Below, in pieces: positions 36,032 through 44,623 of a stretch of DNA of 64,000 nt (position 1 is its first letter; every line of letters begins with the position of its first letter). Source of the stretch: an uncultured Bacilli bacterium (GTDB taxonomy: Bacteria > Bacillota_I > Bacilli_A > RF39 > UBA660); contig CAKOIF010000002.1 in NCBI GenBank assembly GCA_934086485.1, positions 1-64,000 of the forward strand. The letters are read 5' to 3'. The translations under genes and the position numbers were made by a program. The notes beneath the pieces were generated by a model. That model saw only the letters and a program-made list of their open reading frames with translations, did not search any database and was not told the DNA's origin.

Positions 36032-36784
36032 ATGAAAAATAAAGATAAAATATTTGGGTTTTTACAAAAAAATTATGGTTGGATAGTAGCATTACTAACT
36101 GGATTAACAGTTACAACATCATTTGTGTTAAGATTTATAAAATATATTTATTCTAATTTTTATTTTGATTATTATGGTATTTCATATGAACTATTCAATA
36201 ATGACGAATTAGGATTTCTATATAATTTTGGTTTTTCTATTTTAATATTATTATGTTTTGAATCATTAATGTATTGCTATATGCAATTATTTAATAAGAA
36301 AGAAATGAATGTTAAATTAAGAACTATTTTTATTAATATTTTATTAATTATAGTTTCAAATATAATTGTTGTATTTTCATTAAATTATAAGTATTCATTA
36401 TGTCAGTTAATATTTAACTTTTTGGCATTAATTGCAATAGAAATAGTTATGTCAGTTATTTTCTTTAAAATTGATAAAAGAGAAAAAAATAAAAAATATG
36501 ATTTAATTGATTTGTCAAATACTATAAAAATAGTACCATTTTATATAGTTTTATTACTTTTTTCTTTGATATTAAGTTATGGTTCTAATATTGTAATGAA
36601 CAAATCATATAGAATAATTGGCAATGATAAGGTAATAGTATATACAACCAATGATTATTATTTAACATTAGATTGTAAAATTAAGAATAATGAATTAACC
36701 ATATATAAAGGTAAACAAAGCAAAATAAATAATGAAGATGTAGTAAGTGAATTAATCAATTTTGATAAAGTAGAATTAAAATAA
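36032..36784 (+). CDS. Element membrane protein of unknown function
   Basis: 250 residues with about five hydrophobic helices (near 18-38, 65-85, 100-120, 125-150, 175-195) and a C-terminal soluble tail of strands (about 200-250). I recognise no family. Start ATG 36032 follows GGGGGTGATAT. Forms a same-strand trio with Bro-N and DUF6414 at the right end of the element; a membrane protein in such cargo could be an effector of defence (inference). Confidence 0.7.
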   Translation: MKNKDKIFGFLQKNYGWIVALLTGLTVTTSFVLRFIKYIYSNFYFDYYGISYELFNNDELGFLYNFGFSILILLCFESLMYCYMQLFNKKEMNVKLRTIFINILLIIVSNIIVVFSLNYKYSLCQLIFNFLALIAIEIVMSVIFFKIDKREKNKKYDLIDLSNTIKIVPFYIVLLLFSLILSYGSNIVMNKSYRIIGNDKVIVYTTNDYYLTLDCKIKNNELTIYKGKQSKINNEDVVSELINFDKVELK

Positions 36785-36804
36785 ATTTAGCAAGGAGGTA
36801 ATCA

Positions 36805-37659
36805 ATGAATCAAGATAAAATGCATTTAGTAAATAAAATATTTAATAATGAAACAATTAGAACTATTTGGGATAAGGAACAAGAAAAATACTTTATAAGT
36901 GTCGTGGATATTGTTGGAGTACTCGCTGATAGTAGTGAACCCAGAAAATATTGGAACTGGTTAAAAAATAAACTAAAAAAGGAAGAAAATTTTGAAACGT
37001 CTAGTATAACTAGACAGTTGAAATTAAAAGCTCAAGATGGTAAATATCGTATGACTGATGTTGTTGATATTGAAGGAATGTTTAGAATTATTGAATCAGT
37101 TCCAAGTAAGAATGCAGAACCAATAAAGCAATGGTTAGCAAAATTAGGAAGTGAAAGAATAGATGAGACATTTGACCCATCACTAGCAGCACAAAGAGCG
37201 ATAGACTTATATAGAGCCAAAGGTTATGATGAAAAATGGATTGCAAAAAGAATTAAGGGTATTCAAGACAGAAAACAACTTACTGATGTATGGAAAGATG
37301 GTGGAATAACTGAATCTAAAGAATATGCAATCCTAACAAATGAAATTTATAAAGAATGGTCTGGCATGACCGCAAAACAATATAAATCATTTAAAGGACT
37401 TAGGAAAGAATCATTAAGAGATAATATGACTGATGTTGAAGTAGCACTTGCTGATTTAGGTGAAATAGCAACTAGAGAAATTGCTAAAAAGAAAAATCCA
37501 AAAGGTTTAAATGAAAATATTGATGTAGCAAGGCGCGGTGGGAAAATTGCTGGTAATGCAAGAAAAGATTTAGAAAATGAACTTGGTGAGAGCGTAGTTA
37601 CTAGTAATAATGCATTAAACTACGAATACGTGGATGGAAAAGAAATTGAAATGAAATAG
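36805..37659 (+). CDS. Bro-N domain phage antirepressor-type protein
   Basis: 284 residues. N-terminal Bro-N domain (FNNETIRTIWDKEQEKYFISVVDIVGVLADSSEPRKYWNWLKNKL; 12-110), middle LAAQRAIDLYRAKGYDEKWI and C-terminal WSGMTAKQYKSFKGLRKESLRDNMTDVEVAL, NPKGLNENI. Such proteins are phage-type DNA-binding regulators. AAGGAGGTAATC ribosome binding site. Could regulate the element's lifestyle or respond to phage. Confidence 0.85.
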   Translation: MNQDKMHLVNKIFNNETIRTIWDKEQEKYFISVVDIVGVLADSSEPRKYWNWLKNKLKKEENFETSSITRQLKLKAQDGKYRMTDVVDIEGMFRIIESVPSKNAEPIKQWLAKLGSERIDETFDPSLAAQRAIDLYRAKGYDEKWIAKRIKGIQDRKQLTDVWKDGGITESKEYAILTNEIYKEWSGMTAKQYKSFKGLRKESLRDNMTDVEVALADLGEIATREIAKKKNPKGLNENIDVARRGGKIAGNARKDLENELGESVVTSNNALNYEYVDGKEIEMK

Positions 37660-37668
37660 AGGTGAATT

Positions 37669-38535
37669 ATGAAACGTTTTTTGTATTTAAATAGTGATAC
37701 CTTATCATCGTATATGTCACAAATTGATGATGGATTAATCAAAAATAAAATAGAAACATTAAAAAATGATTCCGAACGTTTAAATTCCACGAAAACATTA
37801 ATTGAAGGTCAAGCTTCAGCAGATTTAAAAATATTAGGTAAAGGAATTGAAGCGGATGTAGATTCGTCTTTAGAATCAAATAGACAAAAGAAATCTTCTG
37901 ATAGTTATTCTAATAGTATGGAGAAGATAATTTTCGATGAAGCTGTTGAAAAATTTGAAAAATATTTATCTGATAATCACTGCTTGGAAGATATCGATAG
38001 TATAGGCAATTTTATTAAAATAGAGAAAGAAATGTTTATTGTGGACTTGGAATATTATAAAAACATATTTTCAAATGATAGTGTATTAAACTTTATAAAA
38101 ACGAGTACTGTAAATGAACGATATATTACTAAAGAGTCAGAAATAGTTAAAACTGGAAATGGCAATAAGGCAACTTATGATAAAGATAAATTATACAAAG
38201 AAATTAAAAAAGAAGTAGATAAAGAATATGACGAAGTATCTAAAAATATTGAAGCAGTACTAAATATAGTTCCATATAATAAATTTGGAATTATGGATGA
38301 TTACCTTATTTCTTTGGATGATGAATATTTTAGAGATAAAACTAAGGTTGTTGCCTTCAAATATGGAGGAAAAATGACTTTGTTGGGTCATTTAACTAAT
38401 ATAGTTAATAATGATGTTAATAGCGATGAATCAAATATATTTAGTACTTTTCCATCAATTATTAATACGTTTATGCTTACATTTTTTAACAAAAATCAAA
38501 TAAAAATTGTTCATCCAATAGCAATATATTATTAA
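37669..38535 (+). CDS. DUF6414 family protein
   Basis: 288 residues: starts MKRFLYLNSDTLSSYMSQIDDGL, a signature of DUF6414, found on mobile DNA in Bacillota with unknown function. Predicted soluble, alpha/beta, with a charged central part (about 130-190). Last gene before attR; GAGGTGAATT ribosome binding site, 9 nt after the Bro-N gene, so likely in one operon. Confidence 0.75.
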   Translation: MKRFLYLNSDTLSSYMSQIDDGLIKNKIETLKNDSERLNSTKTLIEGQASADLKILGKGIEADVDSSLESNRQKKSSDSYSNSMEKIIFDEAVEKFEKYLSDNHCLEDIDSIGNFIKIEKEMFIVDLEYYKNIFSNDSVLNFIKTSTVNERYITKESEIVKTGNGNKATYDKDKLYKEIKKEVDKEYDEVSKNIEAVLNIVPYNKFGIMDDYLISLDDEYFRDKTKVVAFKYGGKMTLLGHLTNIVNNDVNSDESNIFSTFPSIINTFMLTFFNKNQIKIVHPIAIYY

Positions 38536-38540
38536 TTAAC

Positions 38541-38567
38541 TACACTTTGACCATCGGCAGGTGGCGA
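38541..38567 (+). other. attR of the serine-recombinase element
   Basis: Element arm TACACTTTGACC (38541-38552), spacer ATCGGC, then the core AGGTGGCGA (38559-38567) running into the amidase coding sequence. Confidence 0.9.
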
Positions 38568-39312
38568 TGGAGCCGAAATAATATATGCACTTCGTAATAG
38601 TGATGCGTTATCTAAATTAATTGCAAAAGAACTAGAATCCTCAGGACAAAATGTTAGAAAATATTACCAAAGAAGACTTCCAAGTAATCCCTCAAAAGAT
38701 TATTATTATTTACTTAGGGATACCCCTAATAATGAAACTTTAATTGTAGAGTATGGATTTTTAGATAGTACTGGCGATGATGTTAATCTTATAAAAAATA
38801 ATTGGGAAGATTTAGCTGAAGCAGTAGTTAAGGCTCTTGCAAATTATATTGGAGTTCCTTATTCATTAAATGAGGATAGTGATTATTATGTTGTTAAAAA
38901 AGGTGATTCATTATGGAGTATAGCTAAAAAATATAACATGACAGTTGATGAACTTAAATCAATCAATAACCTAAATTCAAATTTATTGTCAATTGGTCAA
39001 AGACTAAAAATAAAAGGAAGTAATGATAATCAAAACATTTATATTGTTCAAAAGGGAGATACATTATATAAAATTGCTAATATGTATGAAACTACTGTAG
39101 ATAATTTAAAAACATTAAATAATTTAAAAAGTAATATTCTAAGTATTGGTCAAAAGTTAATTATTCCTTCGCAAAATAAAATATATATAGTTCAAAAGGG
39201 AGATTCACTATGGTCTATAGCAAGAAAATATGGTACTACTGTTGATAGTATTAAAAAGAAAAATAATCTTTCTACAAATGTTTTACAAATAGGTCAAAAG
39301 CTAAAAATATGA
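38560..39312 (+). pseudogene. 3' part of the interrupted amidase/LysM gene
   Basis: 250 in-frame codons follow the core: GGDGAEIIYALRNSD continues the Amidase_3 fold, LIVEYGFLDS carries the catalytic Glu, then three LysM repeats (YYVVKKGDSLWSIAKKY, IYIVQKGDTLYKIANMY, IYIVQKGDSLWSIARKY). The frame matches the 5' part at 28312, and 9,990 bp is exactly divisible by 3, so excision gives a 336-residue enzyme. No start codon with ribosome binding site precedes it in the integrated state. Confidence 0.92.
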
Positions 39313-39356
39313 GTTTAAAATAATTCATATTTTTTTATATTGTGTGTATAATATAA

Positions 39357-39383
39357 TTAGCACTAAACATTGACAAGTGCTAA
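39357..39383. promoter_or_regulatory. CIRCE operator (HrcA binding site)
   Basis: TTAGCACTA-N9-AAGTGCTAA matches the CIRCE inverted repeat (consensus TTAGCACTC-N9-GAGTGCTAA) apart from the innermost pair. It lies just after a TATAAT (39347-39352) and 43 nt before clpB, so HrcA repression lifted by heat shock is expected. Confidence 0.95.
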
Positions 39384-39425
39384 TATTTTTAGTATAATAA
39401 TATACGTAAAAAGGAGGAATGAATT

Positions 39426-41522
39426 ATGTTTAATCAAAATAATGAAGAAAATGAAAACGTTCTTGAAAAATATGGACGTAATATAAATGACGATGTAAAA
39501 AATCGTAAAATTGATCCAATTATAGGACGAGATGAAGAAATAAGAAGTATAACTAGAATCCTTTCTAGAAAAACTAAGAATAATCCAGTCTTAATTGGTG
39601 AACCAGGTGTAGGTAAGACTGCAATAGTTGAAGGACTTGCACAAAGAATTGTTAAAGGTGATGTTCCTGAAAGTCTTAAAAATAAAACAATTTGGGAACT
39701 TAATATGGCCTCACTTATCGCAGGTGCAAAATATCGTGGTGAATTTGAGGAAAGACTTAAAAAGGTTTTAGATGAAGTTAAGAAAAGTGAAGGCAATTTA
39801 ATAATGTTTATTGATGAAATTCATTTAATTGTTGGAACTGGCGCAACTGAGGGTGCAATGGATACAGGAAATATTCTAAAACCAATGCTTGCACGTGGAG
39901 AGATACATGTTATTGGTGCTACTACCTTAAACGAATATCGTATGTATATTGAAAAAGACGGTGCACTTGAAAGAAGATTTCAAAAAGTAACAGTATCTGA
40001 ACCAACAGTCGAGGATACAATAACAATTCTTCGTGGTTTAAAAGAAAGATTTGAAATATATCACGGAGTTACAATTCAGGATAAAGCCTTAGTTAGTGCG
40101 GCAACTTTATCAAATAGATATATTACAGATAGATTTTTACCTGATAAAGCAATAGACCTTGTTGATGAAGCATGTGCTACAATAAGAGTCCAAATGGATA
40201 GTGTTCCAACAGCTCTTGATGAAATAACTAGAAAAATATTAACATTACAAGTTGAGAAAGAAGCATTAAAAAAAGAAAAAGATGAACTTTCTATAAAAAG
40301 ACTTGAAAAGATAGATGAAGAGCTTTACGATTTAAAAGGTAAAGAACAAGAATTGAGTACTAAATGGAAAGAGGAAAAATCTATTAATGAAGATATCAAA
40401 AAAGTTAAATCTGATATATCTAAATATACATTTGAACTAGAACAAGCAGAGAATAATTATGATTTAGAAACTGCCGCAAGGATAAAAAATGGTATACTTC
40501 CAGAACTTAAAATTAAACTTGATGAACTTTCTAAAAAAGGTAATGAAGGAATACTTTCAGATACTGTTACAAATGAAGATATAGCAAATGTTATAAGTAA
40601 GTGGACAAATATTCCAATATCTAAACTTATGAGTAGTGAAAAAGAAAAAATTCTTAACCTTGAGGATAATTTAAGAAAAAGAGTTAAAGGACAAGATAAG
40701 GCTTTAAAACTTGTATCCGATGCAATTATTCGTTCAAGAAGTGGTATCAAAGATCCTAACAGACCAATTGGTTCATTTATGTTTCTAGGCCCAACAGGAG
40801 TAGGTAAAACAGAGGTTGCAAGAAGTCTTGCTTACGAACTATTTGATGATGAGCATCACATGGTAAGAATAGATATGAGTGAGTATATGGAAAAATATTC
40901 AGTATCTAGACTTATTGGTGCAGCACCAGGTTATGTTGGTTATGAAGAAGGAGGACAACTTACAGAAAAAGTAAGAAGAAACCCATATTCAATTGTACTT
41001 TTTGATGAAATAGAAAAAGCACATCCAGATGTACTTAACTTATTATTACAAATTCTTGATGAAGGAAGACTTACTGATTCTAATGGTCGTACTGTAGATT
41101 TTAAAAATACTATTATTATAATGACATCAAATGTTGGAAGTGAATATATTATTAATGGTGAAGAGGATAAAGTTACCTCTGAACTTCCACAATATTTTAA
41201 ACCGGAATTTTTAAATAGACTTGATGAAATAATAATTTTCAATAAATTATCAAAAACCGATTTAAAAGAAATCCTTGATAAAATTATCGAAGAAATTGAA
41301 AAAAGATTAATTGATATTAATGTAAAAATTAATCTTACTGATAATGCTAAAAATTATTTTATTGATAATGGTTATGATGAATATTATGGAGCAAGACCAC
41401 TTAAAAGACTTGTTAATAATAAACTAGAAACGTTAATTGCTAAAAAACTTATAAATAATGAAATCAAACCAAATACGATAGTTAATGTTGATTATATTAA
41501 TAATGAATTAAAGGTTAGTTAA
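39426..41522 (+). CDS. clpB: ClpB-type disaggregase lacking the N-domain
   Basis: 698 residues against about 860 for full ClpB: it starts at the linker before AAA1 ([25 protein letters not shown]) with no Clp_N domain encoded upstream. Walker A GEPGVGKT and GPTGVGKT, a full coiled-coil M-domain (about 275-385), [13 protein letters not shown] and EKAHPDVLN. The M-domain length and lack of a ClpP-loop IGF segment favour ClpB over ClpC/ClpE. Works with DnaK to resolve aggregates. AAGGAGG ribosome binding site; CIRCE controlled. Confidence 0.93.
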   Translation: MFNQNNEENENVLEKYGRNINDDVKNRKIDPIIGRDEEIRSITRILSRKTKNNPVLIGEPGVGKTAIVEGLAQRIVKGDVPESLKNKTIWELNMASLIAGAKYRGEFEERLKKVLDEVKKSEGNLIMFIDEIHLIVGTGATEGAMDTGNILKPMLARGEIHVIGATTLNEYRMYIEKDGALERRFQKVTVSEPTVEDTITILRGLKERFEIYHGVTIQDKALVSAATLSNRYITDRFLPDKAIDLVDEACATIRVQMDSVPTALDEITRKILTLQVEKEALKKEKDELSIKRLEKIDEELYDLKGKEQELSTKWKEEKSINEDIKKVKSDISKYTFELEQAENNYDLETAARIKNGILPELKIKLDELSKKGNEGILSDTVTNEDIANVISKWTNIPISKLMSSEKEKILNLEDNLRKRVKGQDKALKLVSDAIIRSRSGIKDPNRPIGSFMFLGPTGVGKTEVARSLAYELFDDEHHMVRIDMSEYMEKYSVSRLIGAAPGYVGYEEGGQLTEKVRRNPYSIVLFDEIEKAHPDVLNLLLQILDEGRLTDSNGRTVDFKNTIIIMTSNVGSEYIINGEEDKVTSELPQYFKPEFLNRLDEIIIFNKLSKTDLKEILDKIIEEIEKRLIDINVKINLTDNAKNYFIDNGYDEYYGARPLKRLVNNKLETLIAKKLINNEIKPNTIVNVDYINNELKVS

Positions 41523-41537
41523 ACTAGCCTTTTTTTA
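41511..41537 (+). terminator. Terminator of clpB
   Basis: AAGGTTAGTT pairs with AACTAGCCTT (one G-T) over the stop codon, followed by seven T. Confidence 0.9.
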
Positions 41538-41957
41538 ATGTATTTCTTTACATACTCCAGGATCTGGTTTATAGAAACAATGGTTTTTATATCTTCCAGA
41601 TAGGTTTTGAGTATACCAAGTATTTTTACAAGAATCACCTTTTTTCGGAGCATAAAACCATAATGCGTTTGTTGCAGGGTAATAATATTCCCCATCTAAA
41701 ATCCTTTTTGCTAGATTTTTTTCCATTGTAGTCGCAGCTGCTTCGAATAAAGAACTTGTAGTTCCCACAAATTGATTTTTTTGATAAATTGCATTATAAA
41801 CACTATTAATATTTTTAAAAGTTAAACAATTTGCTAACACTCTATTTACTACAACATTTCCAACCATTAACATTCCTAGTTCTCCTTCATTTAGGGCTTC
41901 CGCACGCATTATTCTTGCAAGTAAATCAAGTTCTTTTGAATTATATGAAACAATCAT
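41535..41957 (-). CDS. cwlJ: Spore cortex-lytic hydrolase CwlJ
   Basis: 140 residues, no signal peptide, same length as Bacillus CwlJ. Hydrolase_2/SleB-type domain: DLLARIMRAEALNEGELGML (catalytic Glu), VGNVVVNRVLANCLTF, NALWFYAPKKGDSC, and the C-terminal RYKNHCFYKPDPGVC. CwlJ degrades cortex during germination and needs GerQ, also encoded in this window. GCGGTGAT ribosome binding site. Convergent with clpB. Confidence 0.92.
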   Translation of the reverse strand: MIVSYNSKELDLLARIMRAEALNEGELGMLMVGNVVVNRVLANCLTFKNINSVYNAIYQKNQFVGTTSSLFEAAATTMEKNLAKRILDGEYYYPATNALWFYAPKKGDSCKNTWYTQNLSGRYKNHCFYKPDPGVCKEIH

Positions 41958-41982
41958 TATATCACCGCTATAATATATGCAT

Positions 41983-42026
41983 AAAAAAAGAAAATTGTTA
42001 TTTCTTAAAAAAACTTAACAATTTTC
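41983..42026 (-). terminator. Terminator of the small membrane protein gene
   Basis: On the minus strand GAAAATTGTTA (42026-42016) pairs with TAACAATTTTC (42000-41990) around an A/T loop, followed by seven T. Confidence 0.85.
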
Positions 42027-42513
42027 CAACACTAAAAATTATTTTATCACTATTTTTAATAGCAACTGTTTTAAATATTGCTTTTCCTCCGATAGTAAGC
42101 GAGGAAATTAAAGCTGCAGTTATTACACTTATTAAAGATATATTAACTTTAGTTATGTTTGCTATTGATATAGCAAGTACAGCACCAAGTCCTCCAGAAA
42201 CAATACCGCATATATCTCCAACAATATCATTACATATACTAGATATTTTAACATTGTTTTTAATAAGTTTAATTGTTTCTTTAGCACCTTTAATTTTTTT
42301 AGCATTCATTGAGTGAAATGTTGATTCTTTACTTGTAAGACTGCTTGCTCCAATCATATCAAAGATTATACCAATTGCTATAACGAGTAATATTATAAGT
42401 ATCATTACCACTATGCTAGCATGACTTGATAAATAATTTGTTGAGAAACTGAAGATGGTGGATAATATAAAAGTCCATAAAAAAACTTTATATACCCAGT
42501 TATTTTTTTTCAT
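41998..42513 (-). CDS. Small membrane protein, possibly DUF21/CorB-like
   Basis: 171 residues with four hydrophobic helices (about 8-28, 33-52, 105-125, 130-150) and the intervening STFHSMNAKKIKGAKETIKLIKNN, which faintly recalls the DUF21 loop of CorB/CNNM transporters, without CBS domains. Assignment is weak. Ribosome binding site AGGAGGG. A 470-nt structured RNA with its own promoter ends 23 nt upstream on the same strand, so this gene may be governed by that leader. Confidence 0.6.
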   Translation of the reverse strand: MKKNNWVYKVFLWTFILSTIFSFSTNYLSSHASIVVMILIILLVIAIGIIFDMIGASSLTSKESTFHSMNAKKIKGAKETIKLIKNNVKISSICNDIVGDICGIVSGGLGAVLAISIANITKVNISLISVITAALISSLTIGGKAIFKTVAIKNSDKIIFSVGKLLSFFKK

Positions 42514-42535
42514 ATAACCCTCCTATAAAGTTATT

Positions 42536-43007
42536 AAAAATGTTATGGTTTATTATAAATTAATCTTACGGCTTTGGTCGAGTTGAATTTCTCTATTTTC
42601 TCTCCCTTGGTTACCCTTAGGCGATTTCTCTTTAAAGAAAATAATTAGTAGTTGCCTAACTAATGACTCGATTGCCACATAGTCCGCACTTCAATCTTTA
42701 TAATAAATAACACGCTAGAGGTTTTCCCTGACACATCTAAACTATTCTTATTCGCTTTTGCAGTTAAGATTTCATCAACATTATTATTCGTTAAATCCCT
42801 AATAACCACGCACGACATGAATAACTCTTCCTTTTTTGCTTAATTACAGGGGGTTAGTCATATGCCGTTATGATTTCCCTATAATTTTAAATTACATATT
42901 CACCCCAACTTGGGCAGAAGCAGCAAATATATAAAGTGCAATTGTATCAATTAATGGATTTTTAGCCCCATCTTCAAATAGTGATTGTGACTAGCATAAT
43001 GCACCAC
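42536..43007 (-). ncRNA. Large structured non-coding RNA (about 470 nt), unassigned
   Basis: Minus-strand stretch without a convincing gene. Nested pairs: 5'-end TGTGGT (43008-43003) with 3'-end ACCATA (42549-42544); TCGAGT (42671-42666) with ACTCGA (42583-42578); inside it TTAGGC (42659-42654) with GCCTAA (42622-42617), capped by a TTTCTTT/AAAGAGAAA hairpin; plus CCCAA-C-TTGGG (42904-42914). Less AT-biased than flanking spacers. A TTTTT run at 42540-42536 ends it. Lacks RNase P, SRP and 6S hallmarks. Could be a ROOL/GOLLD-type RNA (near a tRNA) or a regulatory leader of the downstream gene. Confidence 0.7.
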
Positions 43008-43013
43008 ATAAAT

Positions 43014-43042
43014 ATTATATCAAACCTACAAAATTTTGTCTA
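43014..43042 (-). promoter_or_regulatory. Promoter of the large structured RNA
   Basis: On the minus strand TAGACA (43042-43037), 17-nt spacer, TATAAT (43019-43014); predicted start at G 43007, exactly where the closing helix begins. Confidence 0.8.
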
Positions 43043-43079
43043 GTAGGTGTACACTTTAATTATATGCACATTTTTTTTC

Positions 43080-43108
43080 TTGATTACGGCGTTTAACTAT
43101 GATATAAT
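43080..43108 (+). promoter_or_regulatory. Promoter of tRNA-Trp
   Basis: TTGATT (43080-43085), 17-nt spacer, TATAAT (43103-43108), 11 nt before the tRNA. Confidence 0.8.
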
Positions 43109-43119
43109 GTTTTTGCCGT

Positions 43120-43193
43120 AGGGGCGTGGTATAATGGTAGCATAGGAGTCTCCAAAACTTTAGATGGGAGTTCGATTCTCTCCGCCCCTGCCA
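43120..43193 (+). tRNA. trnW: tRNA-Trp (CCA)
   Basis: Acceptor AGGGGCG/CGCCCCT with discriminator G and encoded CCA (43191-43193); D arm GTATAATGGTAGCAT; anticodon loop CTCCAAA with CCA at 43152-43154; T arm GGAGTTCGATTCTCT. Only UGG is read, consistent with UGA as stop here. The anticodon stem has two G-U pairs. Confidence 0.95.
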
Positions 43194-43204
43194 ATTAAAA
43201 AAAT

Positions 43205-43239
43205 AGATTTAACTATAAATGGTAGTTAAATCTTTTTTT
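43205..43239. terminator. Terminator of tRNA-Trp
   Basis: AGATTTAACTA pairs with TAGTTAAATCT (11 bp), followed by seven T; the A tract upstream lets it act for the convergent minus-strand gene too. Confidence 0.88.
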
Positions 43240-43254
43240 ATATATAAAAATTTT

Positions 43255-44601
43255 TTATAAGAATCTATCCCAGTAATATCTTTCTTCATTTGATAATATA
43301 TTAAAATATTCTTTAATTTGTGAACTAATCAGCTTAGCCTTTTTATTTATAGGTGTCCCATCATTATAATAATCTCTTGTAATACTTCTAGACATTAAGT
43401 CAGAAAAAATTACAGCTCTATCCTCTAAATAATTTGTTTTGCTATATGCAGATATAAAATAAGCATTATTTAAATTACTATAATAATAAACATAACTATT
43501 ACTTGTATCTCCATATGTAAAATCTATTGGATTAACCTCTTTCATAGTATTATTTATATCTATTGGATATCCTTTAACCTTTATATAAATGTCTATATAA
43601 TGCATTATTTCATGATGTAAAGTATTTTCAAATAAAAGTGCAGGTTCTATCATAATTTTAATGTTACTATTATCTTTTGCATCAGTAAGTCCAGATACAT
43701 TACCACTTATGCTTTTTACTAAATAAATAGTTAATGGCATTCCATAATCTTTCATTTCTTTAAAAAAATTATTTGGATATTTTTTTAATGCTTTATCTAT
43801 TTCATTAAGATAATCATTTATAATATTATCATCATTTAATTTTTCAGAACCAAAGCCATTAATGGTATAATTTCCTAGTTCATCTTTATATGCTATTTTA
43901 ATGGAATATTTATTTTGTATTTGATTTCTTAAGTCATCATTTTTTTCAGCCAAAGTTTTTTCTATAACAGGAGTATTTTCTTCGGGTGTATTTATTGTTT
44001 CATTATTACTAGGTTTATTAGTGTTTATTTTATCATTATTATTATCATTATTTTTATTAGTATTAGTATTTTCATTTATAGTATTATTAGTATTAATACT
44101 TGAGTTATTATTATTTTCAGTATCATTTATTTCATCATTAATTTTTTCCCAAGTAGCATAAAGAGTAGTGTTTTCCTTTATTATTGAATTATTATAAAAA
44201 GGGATATTGTTTTTATCTACCCAACCCTTAAAAGTGTATCCCTCGAGTATAGGTTCTTCAGGAAGAGTTAATCTACTATTTTTATTTATAATAATATTAT
44301 CAATTATATTTCCGCCTTTAGTATCAAATGTTATTATTACATTTTCTTTTCTTTCCTCTTTAATTTCTTTTTTAGGACAAGAATATTTAACTTTTTTTAC
44401 AACTGTTTTAGTTTTACCATCATAGCATTTATATGTATTTGTAAATAATCCTTTATCTATATAAATAGTATGGCTACCATTAGAGTATTTTCTAACTTTA
44501 ATTATGGGACTACCATTAAATGATAGAGCAACAATAAAATCAAAACATATTAAAACTATTACAAACCATAGTATAATAATAATTATTTTATATTTTTTCA
44601 T
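43255..44601 (-). CDS. Surface protein with InlB repeat and HExxH metallopeptidase motif
   Basis: 448 residues: N-terminal membrane helix (4-26), an InlB B-repeat (ITFDTKGGNIIDNIIINK to YATWE, about 88-152), an Asn/Thr-rich spacer (about 155-215), and a C-terminal domain with HHEIMHYID (HExxH zinc motif) followed by a downstream Glu in YLEDRAVIFSDL. Build is that of an extracellular anchored zinc protease. Related in its repeat to the protein at 45678. Substrate unknown. Confidence 0.8.
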   Translation of the reverse strand: MKKYKIIIIILWFVIVLICFDFIVALSFNGSPIIKVRKYSNGSHTIYIDKGLFTNTYKCYDGKTKTVVKKVKYSCPKKEIKEERKENVIITFDTKGGNIIDNIIINKNSRLTLPEEPILEGYTFKGWVDKNNIPFYNNSIIKENTTLYATWEKINDEINDTENNNNSSINTNNTINENTNTNKNNDNNNDKINTNKPSNNETINTPEENTPVIEKTLAEKNDDLRNQIQNKYSIKIAYKDELGNYTINGFGSEKLNDDNIINDYLNEIDKALKKYPNNFFKEMKDYGMPLTIYLVKSISGNVSGLTDAKDNSNIKIMIEPALLFENTLHHEIMHYIDIYIKVKGYPIDINNTMKEVNPIDFTYGDTSNSYVYYYSNLNNAYFISAYSKTNYLEDRAVIFSDLMSRSITRDYYNDGTPINKKAKLISSQIKEYFNILSNEERYYWDRFL

Positions 44602-44623
44602 TATACCTCCTTTTTAAAATAAT

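Larger units (their letters stand above)
28570..38560 (+). mobile_element. 9,990-bp integrated element with large serine recombinase
   Basis: Bounded by direct 9-bp cores (28569 and 38559) inside one split amidase gene. Contents left to right: tnpV, a 99-aa gene, a minus-strand 55-aa ORF, a putative DNA-binding gene with palindromic operator, a BcgI-like R-M pair, a structured attenuator, a winged-helix gene, a 30-aa ORF, the recombinase, a membrane protein, Bro-N and DUF6414. TnpV plus a large resolvase recalls Tn4451-type elements, but no relaxase gene is present, so any transfer would need helper functions. Confidence 0.9.

Noticed and set aside
39426..41522. ClpC or ClpE identity
   Set aside because: The central coiled coil is as long as a ClpB M-domain, and the short residual UVR-like look is the ClpB coiled coil itself; the C-terminal half also matches ClpB (DPNRPIGSF).
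42660..42818. Minus-strand 52-residue ORF with a GGAAG ribosome binding site inside the large structured RNA
   Set aside because: Its sequence is consumed by the base-paired helices, it starts mid-transcript and resembles no protein; kept only as a caution that the region might be coding.
42536..43007. RNase P RNA, SRP RNA, 6S RNA, group I or group II intron as identity of the structured RNA
   Set aside because: None of the hallmark strings is present (GAGGAAAGTCC and ACAGAA for RNase P, the SRP GGAA loop, intron core or domain V).
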